A DNA stretch of 64,000 nt from Streptococcus mitis SK564 (GCF_000148525.1 NZ_AEDU01000015.1:24436-88435); one strand, 5' to 3'; positions 37,804 to 48,174 are shown, counted from the stretch's first letter. Program-made: numbers and translations. Notes: generated by a model not told the origin, from the sequence alone.

Positions 37804-37920
37804 CACCGTGGTGAAAGTTTCAGTAGCAAAAGCTACTGAAACAGGGGATTTTTGAGACAATAGGCTCAAAAATAAGTGATGAAATCCCGTAGGGAGTTGC
37901 TCACGTCCCCACCACTTAAG
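37804..37920 (-). repeat. SPRITE-like structured repeat, copy 1
   Basis: Read on the minus strand: GTGGTG ... TTATTTTTGAGCCTA, then GTCTCAAAAATCCCCTG, a variable hairpin (TTCAGTAGC/GCTACTGAA) and TTTCACCAC. The outer GTGGTG pairs with CACCAC. The same frame recurs at 57705-57820 with a different variable stem. It fills most of the grpE-dnaK gap. The name SPRITE (a known pneumococcal repeat) is from memory. Confidence 0.6.
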
Positions 37921-37945
37921 GGAAATATAAAAAATAGAAAATTAA

Positions 37946-39784
<1,839 letters not shown>

Positions 39785-39787
<3 letters not shown>

Positions 39788-39810
39788 AATAGTCCAGTGG
39801 ACTATTTTAT
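39785..39810 (+). terminator. Terminator after dnaK
   Basis: AAAATAGTCC-AGT-GGACTATTTTA, overlapping the stop codon. Confidence 0.75.
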
Positions 39811-39825
39811 CCCGAGCTTGAAAAT

Positions 39826-39926
39826 CAGGAGAGCGAGGTAGGTAAGAATGACTAATCACTAAAGTGATTGTCATTCTACGGCAATCGCTATGGCGACTTG
39901 CCTAAACGCCTTACTAGTTCAAAAAC
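39826..39926 (+). other. Nested hairpin cluster, probably a structured repeat
   Basis: An outer pairing of AGGTAAG with CTTACT encloses GAATGACTAATCACT/AGTGATTGTCATTC, a near-perfect 15-bp stem, and GGCAATCGC/GCGACTTGCC. The layout (two hairpins inside a closing stem) is like the SPRITE-like elements at 37804 and 57705, but the sequence differs. Confidence 0.5.
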
Positions 39927-39953
39927 AAAGTATAATCGACTTTATTTTTGAAC
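39917..39953 (+). other. Hairpin before the DJ-1 gene
   Basis: GTTCAAAAA and TTTTTGAAC pair around an inner AAAGT/ACTTT. No separate T tract follows. Confidence 0.5.
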
Positions 39954-40026
39954 GTCGTAATGATAAGAAGAAATCCAGAGGTTGCAACCCAGCCTCTGTT
40001 TTTCGATAAGGTAGAGGATGTTGCGT

Positions 40027-40659
40027 ATGAAAAAAGTACTTTGTGTCATTTATCCTAATTTTTCTCTTTATGAGATAGCCTCTTTAACAAGTACTTTAGC
40101 TCTGTCTTTTGATATCACGATTGATTATGTAGCTTCTGAGAATTCGATAGTGGTCTCTGAGGATGGTTTGTCCTGTCAACCGACGAAAACATTGGATCAG
40201 ATCCGTATAGAAGATTATTCTTGTGTGATTTTGCCAGGAATGGTAAATATAGGTCCTGCTCTACAAGATGAGAAATTGATCTCGTTTTTGAGAAGTCTTA
40301 ATGAGCAAGATATCCTAATTGCAGCCATTTCTTCAGCGCCCCTTTTATTGGCGAAAGCAGGCTTGTTGAACGACACGAAATTTACAGGTGGAATTTGGCA
40401 AAACTTCTTTGACTATTTTGAATTTCTTCCACGTGAGAATTTCCAACCGAAAGTTCTTGTCCAAGATAAACAAATCATTACGGCTATCGGTTTTGCACAT
40501 CAAGAGTTTGCAAGAAAAGTGATTTGCGGTTTAGGCTTGGCAGAGAATACGGACAACTATTTTAAAGAACAGAACGAGTATGCTGAAGAGGATTTGATAT
40601 TTACTCTATCAGATGAAGAGTTTAATCAAGTGAAGCAGAGTATAGAAAACAGCCTCTAA
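40027..40659 (+). CDS. DJ-1/PfpI family protein
   Basis: 210 aa class-I glutamine amidotransferase-like fold. The nucleophile-elbow region reads AAISSAPLLLAKAG, with Ser where the DJ-1 Cys would be, so the usual catalytic Cys appears to be missing. Acidic C-terminal tail. I start at ATG 40027, spaced 9 bases from GAGG; ATG 40018 lies on top of that site. It sits between dnaK and dnaJ, suggesting stress-linked expression. Activity unknown. Confidence 0.75.
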   Translation: MKKVLCVIYPNFSLYEIASLTSTLALSFDITIDYVASENSIVVSEDGLSCQPTKTLDQIRIEDYSCVILPGMVNIGPALQDEKLISFLRSLNEQDILIAAISSAPLLLAKAGLLNDTKFTGGIWQNFFDYFEFLPRENFQPKVLVQDKQIITAIGFAHQEFARKVICGLGLAENTDNYFKEQNEYAEEDLIFTLSDEEFNQVKQSIENSL

Positions 40660-40677
40660 AGATTTACATGAAAATTA

Positions 40678-40828
40678 TAGAAAGGAACAAGGGTGTTCAG
40701 GGAATTGAACCCGGGTTCCCAAATTTCTTACTCAATATAACAGAAAGGAATTGAACCCGACCTAAATGGTGGTTCGATTCAGAACATCAATAGAAAGGAA
40801 TAAGGGTGTTCAGGGAATTGAACACGGG
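40678..40828 (+). repeat. Direct repeats with tRNA-T-arm-like sequence
   Basis: Two 38-bp units (40678-40715 and 40791-40828), 113 bp apart, differ at only two positions. Each reads TAGAAAGGAA, AGGGTGTTCAGGGAATTGAAC, CGGG. A shortened third copy (AGAAAGGAATTGAACCC) lies at 40743-40759. The GGGAATTGAACCC core resembles the complement of a tRNA T arm, but no tRNA can be folded from it. No protein is encoded. Confidence 0.6.
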
Positions 40829-40861
40829 CTACGGACTGTGCCAAAAAGATAGTTTTTTCTA

Positions 40862-40875
40862 GGACGCAAGCGTCC
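40862..40875 (+). other. Perfect hairpin in the dnaJ leader
   Basis: GGACGC-AA-GCGTCC, followed by CGTCAAA (40880) that can pair with TTTGACG further on, just before dnaJ. Confidence 0.45.
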
Positions 40876-40931
40876 GTCGTCAAAACTCCTATTTTAGCTG
40901 TGTCCGTTTGACGCCCTTTGTATCTTGAATT

Positions 40932-42068
40932 ATGAACAATACTGAATTTTATGATCGTCTGGGGGTGTCCAAAAACGCTTCGGCAGACGAAATCAAAAAG
41001 GCTTATCGTAAGCTTTCCAAAAAATATCACCCAGATATCAACAAGGAGCCTGGTGCTGAGGAAAAGTACAAGGAAGTTCAAGAAGCCTATGAGACTTTGA
41101 GTGACGACCAAAAACGTGCGGCCTATGACCAATATGGTGCTGCAGGTGCCAACGGTGGCTTTGGTGGTGCTGGTGGTTTCGGCGGTTTCAACGGAGCAGG
41201 TGGCTTCGGTGGTTTTGAGGACATCTTCTCAAGTTTCTTCGGCGGAGGCGGTGCTTCGCGCAATCCAAATGCTCCTCGCCAAGGGGATGACCTCCAGTAT
41301 CGTGTGAACTTGACCTTTGAAGAAGCTATTTTTGGAGCTGAAAAAGAAGTCAAATATAACCGTGAAGCAAGCTGTCGTACATGTAATGGCTCTGGTGCTA
41401 AGCCAGGAACAAGTCCAGTCACTTGTGGACGCTGTCATGGCGCTGGTGTCATTAACGTCGATACACAGACTCCGCTTGGTATGATGCGTCGCCAAGTAAC
41501 CTGTGATGTCTGTCACGGTCGCGGAAAAGAAATTAAAGATCCATGTACAACCTGTCACGGAACAGGTCATGAAAAACAAGCTCATAGTGTACATGTGAAA
41601 ATCCCTGCTGGTGTGGAAACAGGTCAACAAATTCGCCTAGCAGGCCAAGGTGAAGCAGGCTTTAACGGTGGCCCTTACGGTGACTTGTATGTAGTGGTTT
41701 CTGTGGAAGCCAGCGATAAGTTTGAACGTGAAGGAACGACTATCTTCTATAATCTCAACCTCAACTTTGTCCAAGCAGCTCTTGGTGATACAGTTGATAT
41801 CCCAACGGTTCACGGTGATGTTGAATTGGTTATCCCAGAGGGAACTCAGACTGGTAAGAAATTCCGTTTACGTGGTAAGGGAGCTCCGAGCCTTCGTGGC
41901 GGTGCAGTTGGTGACCAATACGTTACTGTTAATGTCGTAACACCGACAGGCTTGAACGACCGCCAAAAAGCAGCGCTTAAAGAATTCGCAGCTGCTGGTG
42001 ACTTGAAAGTAAATCCAAAGAAAAAAGGCTTCTTTGACCATATAAAAGATGCCTTTGAAGGTGAATAA
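40932..42068 (+). CDS. dnaJ: Chaperone DnaJ (Hsp40)
   Basis: 378 aa. The J domain (about 1-70, with [10 protein letters not shown] carrying HPD) is followed by a Gly/Phe-rich stretch (about 73-110), four CxxCxGxG zinc motifs (about 150-215) and the C-terminal client-binding domains. It has no ribosome site of good quality in the visible leader (TTGAATT), which is unusual among its neighbours. No separate CIRCE lies before it. Confidence 0.97.
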   Translation: MNNTEFYDRLGVSKNASADEIKKAYRKLSKKYHPDINKEPGAEEKYKEVQEAYETLSDDQKRAAYDQYGAAGANGGFGGAGGFGGFNGAGGFGGFEDIFSSFFGGGGASRNPNAPRQGDDLQYRVNLTFEEAIFGAEKEVKYNREASCRTCNGSGAKPGTSPVTCGRCHGAGVINVDTQTPLGMMRRQVTCDVCHGRGKEIKDPCTTCHGTGHEKQAHSVHVKIPAGVETGQQIRLAGQGEAGFNGGPYGDLYVVVSVEASDKFEREGTTIFYNLNLNFVQAALGDTVDIPTVHGDVELVIPEGTQTGKKFRLRGKGAPSLRGGAVGDQYVTVNVVTPTGLNDRQKAALKEFAAAGDLKVNPKKKGFFDHIKDAFEGE

Positions 42069-42071
42069 AGC

Positions 42072-42095
42072 AAAAAGAGCCGTCGGGCTCTTTTA
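42072..42095. terminator. Bidirectional terminator after dnaJ
   Basis: AAAAGAGCC-GTC-GGGCTCTTTT. It overlaps the stop codon of the convergent minus-strand gene. Confidence 0.85.
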
Positions 42096-42380
42096 CTTAT
42101 CTTCAGTTTCCTGTGTTTCTTTGATCACAGCTAGTCTAGTCTGGATATCCTTTTCCAAGACCTTAAACTTGTAAGTCAGGTCTTCTTGGTATTCCTTGAT
42201 GAGTTCTTTTTGCTGGTCGATGATTTGTAGGCTATTTTGGATAATATTTACATCGTCCTTGATAGCTTGAACGCGGTCAGTGGTATTCAAGACTTCATCT
42301 GTGATGGTTTGGCGATTTTTTGTGACTAGATAACTTCCGGCTGCAGCTCCTGCAAATAGCAGTAGGTTGGATAATTTCAT
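42093..42380 (-). CDS. Small anchored coiled-coil protein, YtxH-like
   Basis: 95 aa. A short hydrophobic N-terminus (about residues 3-20, LLLFAGAAAGSYLV) is followed by a long charged helix with coiled-coil heptads. Function unknown. It follows the HIT gene closely on the minus strand and is likely co-transcribed with it. Confidence 0.7.
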   Translation of the reverse strand: MKLSNLLLFAGAAAGSYLVTKNRQTITDEVLNTTDRVQAIKDDVNIIQNSLQIIDQQKELIKEYQEDLTYKFKVLEKDIQTRLAVIKETQETEDK

Positions 42381-42389
42381 GGCAACTCC

Positions 42390-42800
42390 TTAGGCGTTTT
42401 TGATGGTTTCAGCGACTTGAGCGAGTTTGTCAAAGTCTGGTTCGTGGGCAATAAAATCAATTTTAAGGTCATCGTCTGCACTGTAGCGAGGCACGAGGTG
42501 AACGTGGGTATGAAAGACTGTTTGACCAGCGATTTCTTCACAGTTAGCAATGATATTCATACCAGCAGCCTTGGTAGCTTTCATGACTTTTTGAGCTACT
42601 TTTGGTACTTGGGCAAAGAGTTGGCTGGCGCTAGTAGCATCCATTTCCAAAAGATTGCGATAGTGTTCTTTGGGCACGACCAAGGTGTGTCCTGGTGTCA
42701 CTTGAGAGATATCAAGAAAGGCAAGAACCTGCTCATCTTCATATACTTTTGAAGCAGGAATTTCCCCTGCAATGATTTTACAAAAAATGCAATCTGACAT
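42390..42800 (-). CDS. hit: HIT family nucleotide hydrolase
   Basis: 136 aa. The histidine triad HTHVHLVPR lies near residues 96-104, and the N-terminal CIFCKIIAGEIP motif with its Cys pair is present. It hydrolyses purine nucleoside phosphoramidates in the family. It is divergent from ecsA. Confidence 0.93.
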   Translation of the reverse strand: MSDCIFCKIIAGEIPASKVYEDEQVLAFLDISQVTPGHTLVVPKEHYRNLLEMDATSASQLFAQVPKVAQKVMKATKAAGMNIIANCEEIAGQTVFHTHVHLVPRYSADDDLKIDFIAHEPDFDKLAQVAETIKNA

Positions 42801-42827
42801 AAAATCTACCTCTACTGTATTGAATTT

Positions 42828-42836
42828 TGATATAAT
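42828..42836 (+). promoter_or_regulatory. Extended -10 promoter of ecsAB
   Basis: TGATATAAT, 31 bases before the ecsA ATG. Confidence 0.65.
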
Positions 42837-42867
42837 ATAGCTACATTATACCAGATTTGGAGAAAAT

Positions 42868-43599
42868 ATGTTAGAAATTAAAAACCTGACAGGTGGCTAT
42901 GTTCATGTTCCTGTTTTGAAAGATGTGTCTTTTACCGTTGAAAGTGGACAGTTGGTCGGTTTGATCGGTCTCAATGGTGCTGGGAAATCGACGACTATCA
43001 ATGAAATTATCGGTCTGTTGACACCTTATAGTGGCTCCATCAATATCAATGGCCTGACCCTGCAAGAAGACGCGACTAGCTACCGCAAGCAAATTGGCTA
43101 CATTCCTGAGACACCTAGTCTGTATGAGGAATTGACCCTCAGAGAGCATATCGAAACGGTTGCTATGGCTTATGGTATTGAGCAGAAAGTGGCTTTTGAT
43201 CGAGTAGAACCTTTGTTAAAAATGTTCCGTCTGGACCAGAAATTAGACTGGTTCCCTGTTCATTTTTCAAAAGGGATGAAGCAGAAGGTCATGATTATTT
43301 GTGCTTTTGTGGTGGATCCGAGTCTTTTCATCGTGGATGAGCCCTTCCTTGGTCTCGATCCGCTGGCTATTGCAGACTTGATTCAGCTTTTGGAAGTGGA
43401 AAAGCAAAAGGGCAAGTCCATTCTCATGAGTACCCACGTGCTGGATTCGGCGGAGAAGATGTGTGATGCCTTTGTCATTCTCCACAAGGGAGAGGTGCGT
43501 GCCAAGGGAAATCTCCTGCAACTGCGCGAAGCCTTTGACATGCCTGAGGCTAGTTTGAATGATATTTACTTGGCTCTGACCAAAGAGGAGGACCTATGA
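42868..43599 (+). CDS. ecsA: ABC transporter ATPase EcsA family
   Basis: 243 aa. Walker A GLNGAGKST, the signature HFSKGMKQK, Walker B LFIVDEPFLGLD and H-loop STHV. The Ecs transporter affects protein secretion and membrane proteolysis in Bacillus; the cargo is not known. It overlaps the next start by 4 bases. Confidence 0.88.
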   Translation: MLEIKNLTGGYVHVPVLKDVSFTVESGQLVGLIGLNGAGKSTTINEIIGLLTPYSGSININGLTLQEDATSYRKQIGYIPETPSLYEELTLREHIETVAMAYGIEQKVAFDRVEPLLKMFRLDQKLDWFPVHFSKGMKQKVMIICAFVVDPSLFIVDEPFLGLDPLAIADLIQLLEVEKQKGKSILMSTHVLDSAEKMCDAFVILHKGEVRAKGNLLQLREAFDMPEASLNDIYLALTKEEDL

Positions 43600-44645
43600 A
43601 AGACTTGTTTTTAAAGAGAAAGCAGGCTTTTCGTAAGGAGTGTCTTGGTTATCTGCGCTATGTTCTCAATGACCACTTTGTCTTGTTCCTGCTTGTCTTG
43701 TTGGGGTTTTTAGCGTACCAGTACAGTCAACTCTTACAACATTTTCCTGAAAATCATTGGCCTATCCTTTTATTTGTAGGAATTACGTCTGTTTTACTTT
43801 TGCTTTGGGGAGGAATTGCCACCTATATGGAGGCTCCAGACAAGCTCTTTCTCTTGGTCGGAGAAGAGGAAATCAAGCTCCATCTTAAGCGTCAAACTGG
43901 CATTTCCCTAGTCTTTTGGCTCTTTGTCCAGACCCTTTTCTTGCTGTTATTTGCGCCTTTATTTTTGGCAATGGGTTATGGTTTGCCACTTTTTCTGGTC
44001 TATGTGCTTTTATTGGGGGTAGGAAAATATTTCCTCTTTCGTCAAAAGGCCAGCAAATTTTTCACTGAAACTGGACTAGACTGGGATTATGTCATTTCCC
44101 AAGAAAGCAAGCGCAAGCAAGTCTTGCTTCGTTTCTTTGCCCTCTTTACGCAGGTCAAGGGAATTTCAAACAGTGTCAAGCGTCGTGCCTATCTGGACTT
44201 TATCCTAAAGGTTGTTCAGAATGTGCCTGGGAAGATTTGGCAGAATCTTTATCTGCGTTCTTATCTGCGAAATGGAGACCTTTTTGCCCTCAGTCTCCGT
44301 CTGCTCTTACTTTCCATACTGGCGCAGGTCTTTATCGAGCAAGCTTGGATTGCGACGGCAGTGGTGGTTCTCTTTAACTACCTCTTGCTCTTCCAGTTGC
44401 TGGCCCTCTATCATGCCTTTGACTACCAGTATTTGACCCAACTCTTTCCGCTGGACAAGGGGCAAAAGGAAAAAGGCTTGCAGGCTGTAGTCCGAGGATT
44501 GACCAGTTTTGTTTTACTTGTGGAATTAGTTGTTGGGTTGATTACCTTCCAAGAAAAACTAGCCCTTCTAGCCTTACTGGGAGCTGGTTTGGTTTTACAA
44601 GCCTTGTATTTGCCTTATCAGGTAAAACGTCAGATGCAGGATTAA
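43596..44645 (+). CDS. ecsB: ABC transporter permease EcsB family
   Basis: 349 aa with about eight hydrophobic segments and basic loops. It is the membrane partner of EcsA. It is followed by a bidirectional terminator shared with blpT. Confidence 0.85.
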   Translation: MKDLFLKRKQAFRKECLGYLRYVLNDHFVLFLLVLLGFLAYQYSQLLQHFPENHWPILLFVGITSVLLLLWGGIATYMEAPDKLFLLVGEEEIKLHLKRQTGISLVFWLFVQTLFLLLFAPLFLAMGYGLPLFLVYVLLLGVGKYFLFRQKASKFFTETGLDWDYVISQESKRKQVLLRFFALFTQVKGISNSVKRRAYLDFILKVVQNVPGKIWQNLYLRSYLRNGDLFALSLRLLLLSILAQVFIEQAWIATAVVVLFNYLLLFQLLALYHAFDYQYLTQLFPLDKGQKEKGLQAVVRGLTSFVLLVELVVGLITFQEKLALLALLGAGLVLQALYLPYQVKRQMQD

Positions 44646-44663
44646 TCTTGCTTATATGATATT

Positions 44664-44706
44664 AAAAAAGAAGTTGAGTTCAGTTTGTCTCAACTTCTTT
44701 TATTTT
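44664..44706. terminator. Bidirectional terminator between ecsB and blpT
   Basis: AAGAAGTTGAG pairs with CTCAACTTCTT, with A and T runs on the two sides. Confidence 0.85.
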
Positions 44707-45036
44707 CTACAGGATAATGGTTGGACCGTAGAGGCTCAACTTGGTCTTGACTTGGTCAAAGTGGAAGCGGTCATAGGCCCGCCAAGCGGCACGAGTAGGA
44801 GCATCTGGATCAAGAGCGCTGAGTCCCATGAGAAGACTGGAAGTCTGGTAAAATTTTTCCAGTTCAATCAAGACTCGATTATCCACTGTTTCAGCCTTGG
44901 CTAGAAAACCAAGAATAGAGTTTAATTGCTCCTGAAAGCGGACGTCGTCAGCGGTTGCCTGTCTGCATGCTTGGTAGGCTTTGTTTAAGTCAGTAATCAA
45001 AGTCTGAGCTCTTTTGATAGGGTCTGTATCTGTCAT
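44707..45036 (-). CDS. blpT: Bacteriocin-locus protein BlpT
   Basis: 109 aa, soluble, mostly helical, no signal or membrane segment. I recognise it from the pneumococcal blp locus, where it lies in the same place and is induced by the Blp pheromone; its job is unknown. A putative BlpR-dependent promoter lies upstream. Confidence 0.8.
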   Translation of the reverse strand: MTDTDPIKRAQTLITDLNKAYQACRQATADDVRFQEQLNSILGFLAKAETVDNRVLIELEKFYQTSSLLMGLSALDPDAPTRAAWRAYDRFHFDQVKTKLSLYGPTIIL

Positions 45037-45098
45037 GAGAATTCCTCCTTTAATCTGGGTGCCAGTCTTGCTTCTAGCAACTGTATTTTGATACTGTC

Positions 45099-45165
45099 AG
45101 TCTACTACTTTTATCTCCTTTTTTACCATAAAATCTTTAATTGCCCTTGAAATTTCCTGAATGGT
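45099..45165 (-). promoter_or_regulatory. Putative BlpR-dependent promoter of blpT
   Basis: On the minus strand: ACCATTCAGG, 11 bp, GCAATTAAAG, 30 bp, then TAGACT as -10 (45099-45104). The two ten-base arms repeat with a 21-bp period, as in LytTR-type regulator sites. The promoter at 47945 has the same spacing. Confidence 0.65.
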
Positions 45166-45331
45166 ACTGTTAAGATTTTATGATAAAATAGTTGTAAGAT
45201 TATCATGCTTATTTGAGGAACAAGCTACCTTTCAGGAGTGTTGAATGCCTGTTTAGGATTTGGTGGGCTTGTATCATAGTATTTTTGCTATTCTCTTTTT
45301 AGGAAGAAATCGAAACAAGGAGAGTAAAAAG

Positions 45332-46069
45332 ATGAGAATATTTGTTTTAGAAGATGATTTTTCCCAACAGACTAGGATTGAAACGACGATTGAGAAACTC
45401 TTGAAAGAACATCATATCACTCCCAGTTCTTTTGAGGTCTTTGGTAAGCCAGACCAGCTGCTGGCAGAGGTGCATGAGAAGGGGGTGCATCAGCTATTCT
45501 TTTTGGATATTGAGATTCGAAATGAGGAGATGAAGGGTCTGGAAGTGGCTAGAAAGATTCGGGATCGAGACCCCTATGCCCTGATTGTCTTTGTGACGAC
45601 TCACTCAGAGTTTATGCCCCTGTCTTTTCGCTACCAAGTGTCAGCTTTGGACTACATTGATAAGGCCTTGTCGGCAGAGGAGTTTGAATCTCGGATCGAG
45701 ACAGCCCTCCTCTATGCCAATAGTCAAGATAGTAAGAGTCTGGCGGAAGATTGCTTTTACTTTAAATCAAAATTTGCCCAATTCCAGTATCCTTTTAAAG
45801 AGGTCTACTATCTCGAAACATCGCCCAGAGCCCATCGTGTTATTCTCTATACTAAGACGGACAGGCTGGAATTTACAGCGAGTTTAGAGGAGGTTTTCAA
45901 GCAGGAACCTCGTCTCTTGCAGTGCCACCGCTCTTTTCTCATCAATCCTGCCAATGTGGTTCGTTTGGATAAGAAAGAAAAACTTCTTTACTTTCCCAAT
46001 GGTGGAAGCTGTATGATCGCGCGTTATAAGGTCAGGGAAGTGTCTGAAGCTATCAATAACTTGCATTGA
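45332..46069 (+). CDS. blpR: Response regulator BlpR (LytTR family)
   Basis: 245 aa. A receiver domain (about 1-125, phosphoacceptor in FFLDIEI, final Lys in DYIDKAL) is followed by a LytTR DNA-binding domain (about 140-240). It should activate bacteriocin and immunity promoters when phosphorylated by BlpH. I start at ATG 45332 after AAGGAG. The blpS gene I expect upstream is not present. Confidence 0.85.
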   Translation: MRIFVLEDDFSQQTRIETTIEKLLKEHHITPSSFEVFGKPDQLLAEVHEKGVHQLFFLDIEIRNEEMKGLEVARKIRDRDPYALIVFVTTHSEFMPLSFRYQVSALDYIDKALSAEEFESRIETALLYANSQDSKSLAEDCFYFKSKFAQFQYPFKEVYYLETSPRAHRVILYTKTDRLEFTASLEEVFKQEPRLLQCHRSFLINPANVVRLDKKEKLLYFPNGGSCMIARYKVREVSEAINNLH

Positions 46070-46082
46070 TCTAGGAGAACTT

Positions 46083-47432
46083 ATGTATAATATTTGTATT
46101 ATATTGTATACACTTGTTACTCAGGGACTAGAAATTATCATGTTCTTTAAGGTAGATGGAATTAGTTTCACTATAGATAAAATTTTTAAGGGCTTTCTTC
46201 TAAAATTTCTTCTAGCAGCAATTGTTACAACTTTTAATTATTTAGTCTTGACTGACTATCTGTCATACTTTATAGAACCCTTGTTCGGCCTCAGCTTGTC
46301 TTTCTTATTGTTAAGAGGGCTTTCTAAAAAACTCCTTTTCTTTTATGGTCTCTTTCCAATTGTATTGATGGATATCTTTTACAGAAGTGTCTCCTATTTT
46401 GTGTTTCCGTTTTTTGGGAAAGGGATTGTAGATGGAGATGGAAATCCTGTCTTTTTGTTGATTATGATATTCGTTTGCTTTATAGTATTAGTCTTTTTGA
46501 AATGGTTGAACTATGATTTTACTAGTTTGAGAAAGGAGATTCTCGATAAAGGTTTTCAAAAGTCCCTAACTAAGATTAACTGGATAATGGGGGCTTACTT
46601 TCTAGTCATAGAAAGTCTTTCTTACTTTGAATATGCATACGATATCCAATCAAAGGCTGTTCGCCATCTTATCCTGGTGTTTTACCTCCTCTTTTTTATG
46701 GGGATTGTCAAGAAGCTGGATACCTATTTGAAGGACAAACTCCATGAGAGACTGGACCAAGAGCAGGCCCTACGCTACAGAGATATGGAGCGATATAGTC
46801 GGCATATAGAGGAGCTTTACAAGGAAGTGCGGAGTTTTCGCCATGACTACACCAACCTCTTAACCAGCTTACGTCTGGGCATTGAAGAGGAGGATATGGA
46901 GCAGATAAAAGAGATCTACGACTCGGTTTTAAAGGATTCCAGTGAAAAATTGCAGGACAACAAATATGACCTTGGACGACTCGTGAATATTCGTGATAAA
47001 GCCCTCAAAAGTCTTCTAGCAGGGAAATTTCTAAAAGCCAGAGATAAGAAGATTGTCTTCAATGTCGAAGTTCCAGAGGAGATTCAGGTAGAGGGGATGA
47101 GCCTACTTGATTTTCTAACCATTGTGTCTATCCTTTGTGACAATGCTATTGAAGCTAGTGTAGAAGCCTGTCAACCTCATGTTTCAATCGCCTTTTTAAA
47201 AAATGGAGCACAGGAGACCTTTATCATTGAAAATTCCATCAAAGAAGAGAGCATCGATATTTCTGAGATTTTCTCTTTTGGAGCAAGTTCTAAAGGGGAG
47301 GAGAGAGGAGTTGGTCTCTATACCGTCATGAAAATTGTGGAAAGCCATCCTAATACCAGTCTAAATACTACCTGCCAAAATCAAGTCTTTCGTCAGGTTT
47401 TAACAGTTCACTCGATGTCAGTTGATGATTAG
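46083..47432 (+). CDS. blpH: Peptide-sensing histidine kinase BlpH
   Basis: 449 aa. About six or seven N-terminal membrane segments (about 15-235) form the peptide sensor. The phosphoacceptor His is in FRHDYTN, the N box in DNAIEAS, and the G box in GVGLYT, giving the HPK10 type that senses double-glycine pheromones. It begins 13 bases after blpR. No pheromone gene is seen nearby. Confidence 0.85.
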   Translation: MYNICIILYTLVTQGLEIIMFFKVDGISFTIDKIFKGFLLKFLLAAIVTTFNYLVLTDYLSYFIEPLFGLSLSFLLLRGLSKKLLFFYGLFPIVLMDIFYRSVSYFVFPFFGKGIVDGDGNPVFLLIMIFVCFIVLVFLKWLNYDFTSLRKEILDKGFQKSLTKINWIMGAYFLVIESLSYFEYAYDIQSKAVRHLILVFYLLFFMGIVKKLDTYLKDKLHERLDQEQALRYRDMERYSRHIEELYKEVRSFRHDYTNLLTSLRLGIEEEDMEQIKEIYDSVLKDSSEKLQDNKYDLGRLVNIRDKALKSLLAGKFLKARDKKIVFNVEVPEEIQVEGMSLLDFLTIVSILCDNAIEASVEACQPHVSIAFLKNGAQETFIIENSIKEESIDISEIFSFGASSKGEERGVGLYTVMKIVESHPNTSLNTTCQNQVFRQVLTVHSMSVDD

Positions 47433-47500
47433 AAGACTTGTGTAAAGAAGTACTGCCTGTAGTCATCAATTAAAATGCCATAGTATATGAGGTGTCCTAT

Positions 47501-47857
47501 ATGAATAAGAAATCCTTTTTTATCATCTGTTCTACGTTGATTATAGCATCGAATCTTCTCATGATTTCCGTGGTGAATAAGGGAGAAGAAACAGGGAGCA
47601 ATCTGTTTGTGATTGCTATAGCCTGTGTTATGCTACCAGTCTTTTTATATGCAGTTGAAAACCAACTGACTTCATTGATAAGAGGAGAATCAATACTCCT
47701 GATTCAGTTGGCAGTTATATCCCTACTCCGTCTTGTCAACAGAATTGAGAGGACGCCTGAAATCCTCAACATTATCATTACCCTTCTATTTTTGGCAAGT
47801 GGGACAGCTGCTATCCTTGTTGCGATCATGAGAATATATGAGAACAGACGGAAGTAA
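47501..47857 (+). CDS. Small membrane protein downstream of blpH
   Basis: 118 aa with three to four hydrophobic segments and short charged loops. I do not recognise a family. I use ATG 47501 with GAGG ahead; the GTG at 47492 overlaps that site. It is 68 bases after blpH and probably in the same transcript, ending at the terminator at 47908. A role in sensing or immunity is a guess. Confidence 0.6.
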   Translation: MNKKSFFIICSTLIIASNLLMISVVNKGEETGSNLFVIAIACVMLPVFLYAVENQLTSLIRGESILLIQLAVISLLRLVNRIERTPEILNIIITLLFLASGTAAILVAIMRIYENRRK

Positions 47858-47907
47858 GGGTGAATAGTTTTCAATTTTGGATCTTTACGTTGGTAAGTTC
47901 CCCTAGG

Positions 47908-47937
47908 GCAAGTATGTTTTTCATGCTTGCTTTTTTT
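47908..47937 (+). terminator. Terminator of blpRH and the small membrane gene
   Basis: GCAAGTATG-TTTTT-CATGCTTGC, then seven T. Confidence 0.88.
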
Positions 47938-47944
47938 ATTTTTA

Positions 47945-48011
47945 ACAATTCAAGATGTTTTGATGACCATTTATGATTTGAGTGATCCAAGGTCAAAATG
48001 AGTGCTATACT
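47945..48011 (+). promoter_or_regulatory. Putative BlpR-dependent promoter of the immunity cluster
   Basis: ACAATTCAAG (47945-47954), 11 bp, ACCATTTATG (47966-47975), 30 bp, then TATACT (48006-48011). Spacing is identical to the blpT promoter. It lies just after a terminator and before the small membrane genes. Confidence 0.7.
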
Positions 48012-48038
48012 AACAGTGTAAAGGTTCTTGCTCAACTA

Positions 48039-48144
48039 ATACTCTTCGAAAATCAAATTCAAACTACGTCAGCGTTGCCTTGCCGTACTCAAGTACAGCC
48101 TGCGGCTAGCTTCCTAGTTTGCTCTTTGATTTTCATTGAGTATA
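48039..48144 (+). repeat. BOX element (A-C)
   Basis: ATACTCTTCGAAAATC to TTTCATTGAGTAT. It lies in the leader between the putative BlpR promoter and the first small gene. Confidence 0.9.
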
Positions 48145-48174
48145 AGATAAAGCATACATTTAGGAGGATATCTT

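Noticed and set aside
40678..40830. tRNA genes between the DJ-1 gene and dnaJ
   Set aside because: Only T-arm-like pieces are present. No acceptor, D or anticodon arm can be formed.
41123..41422. Pro/Lys-rich minus-strand frame opposite dnaJ
   Set aside because: It is the complement of the Gly/Phe-rich region of DnaJ, a low-complexity artefact.
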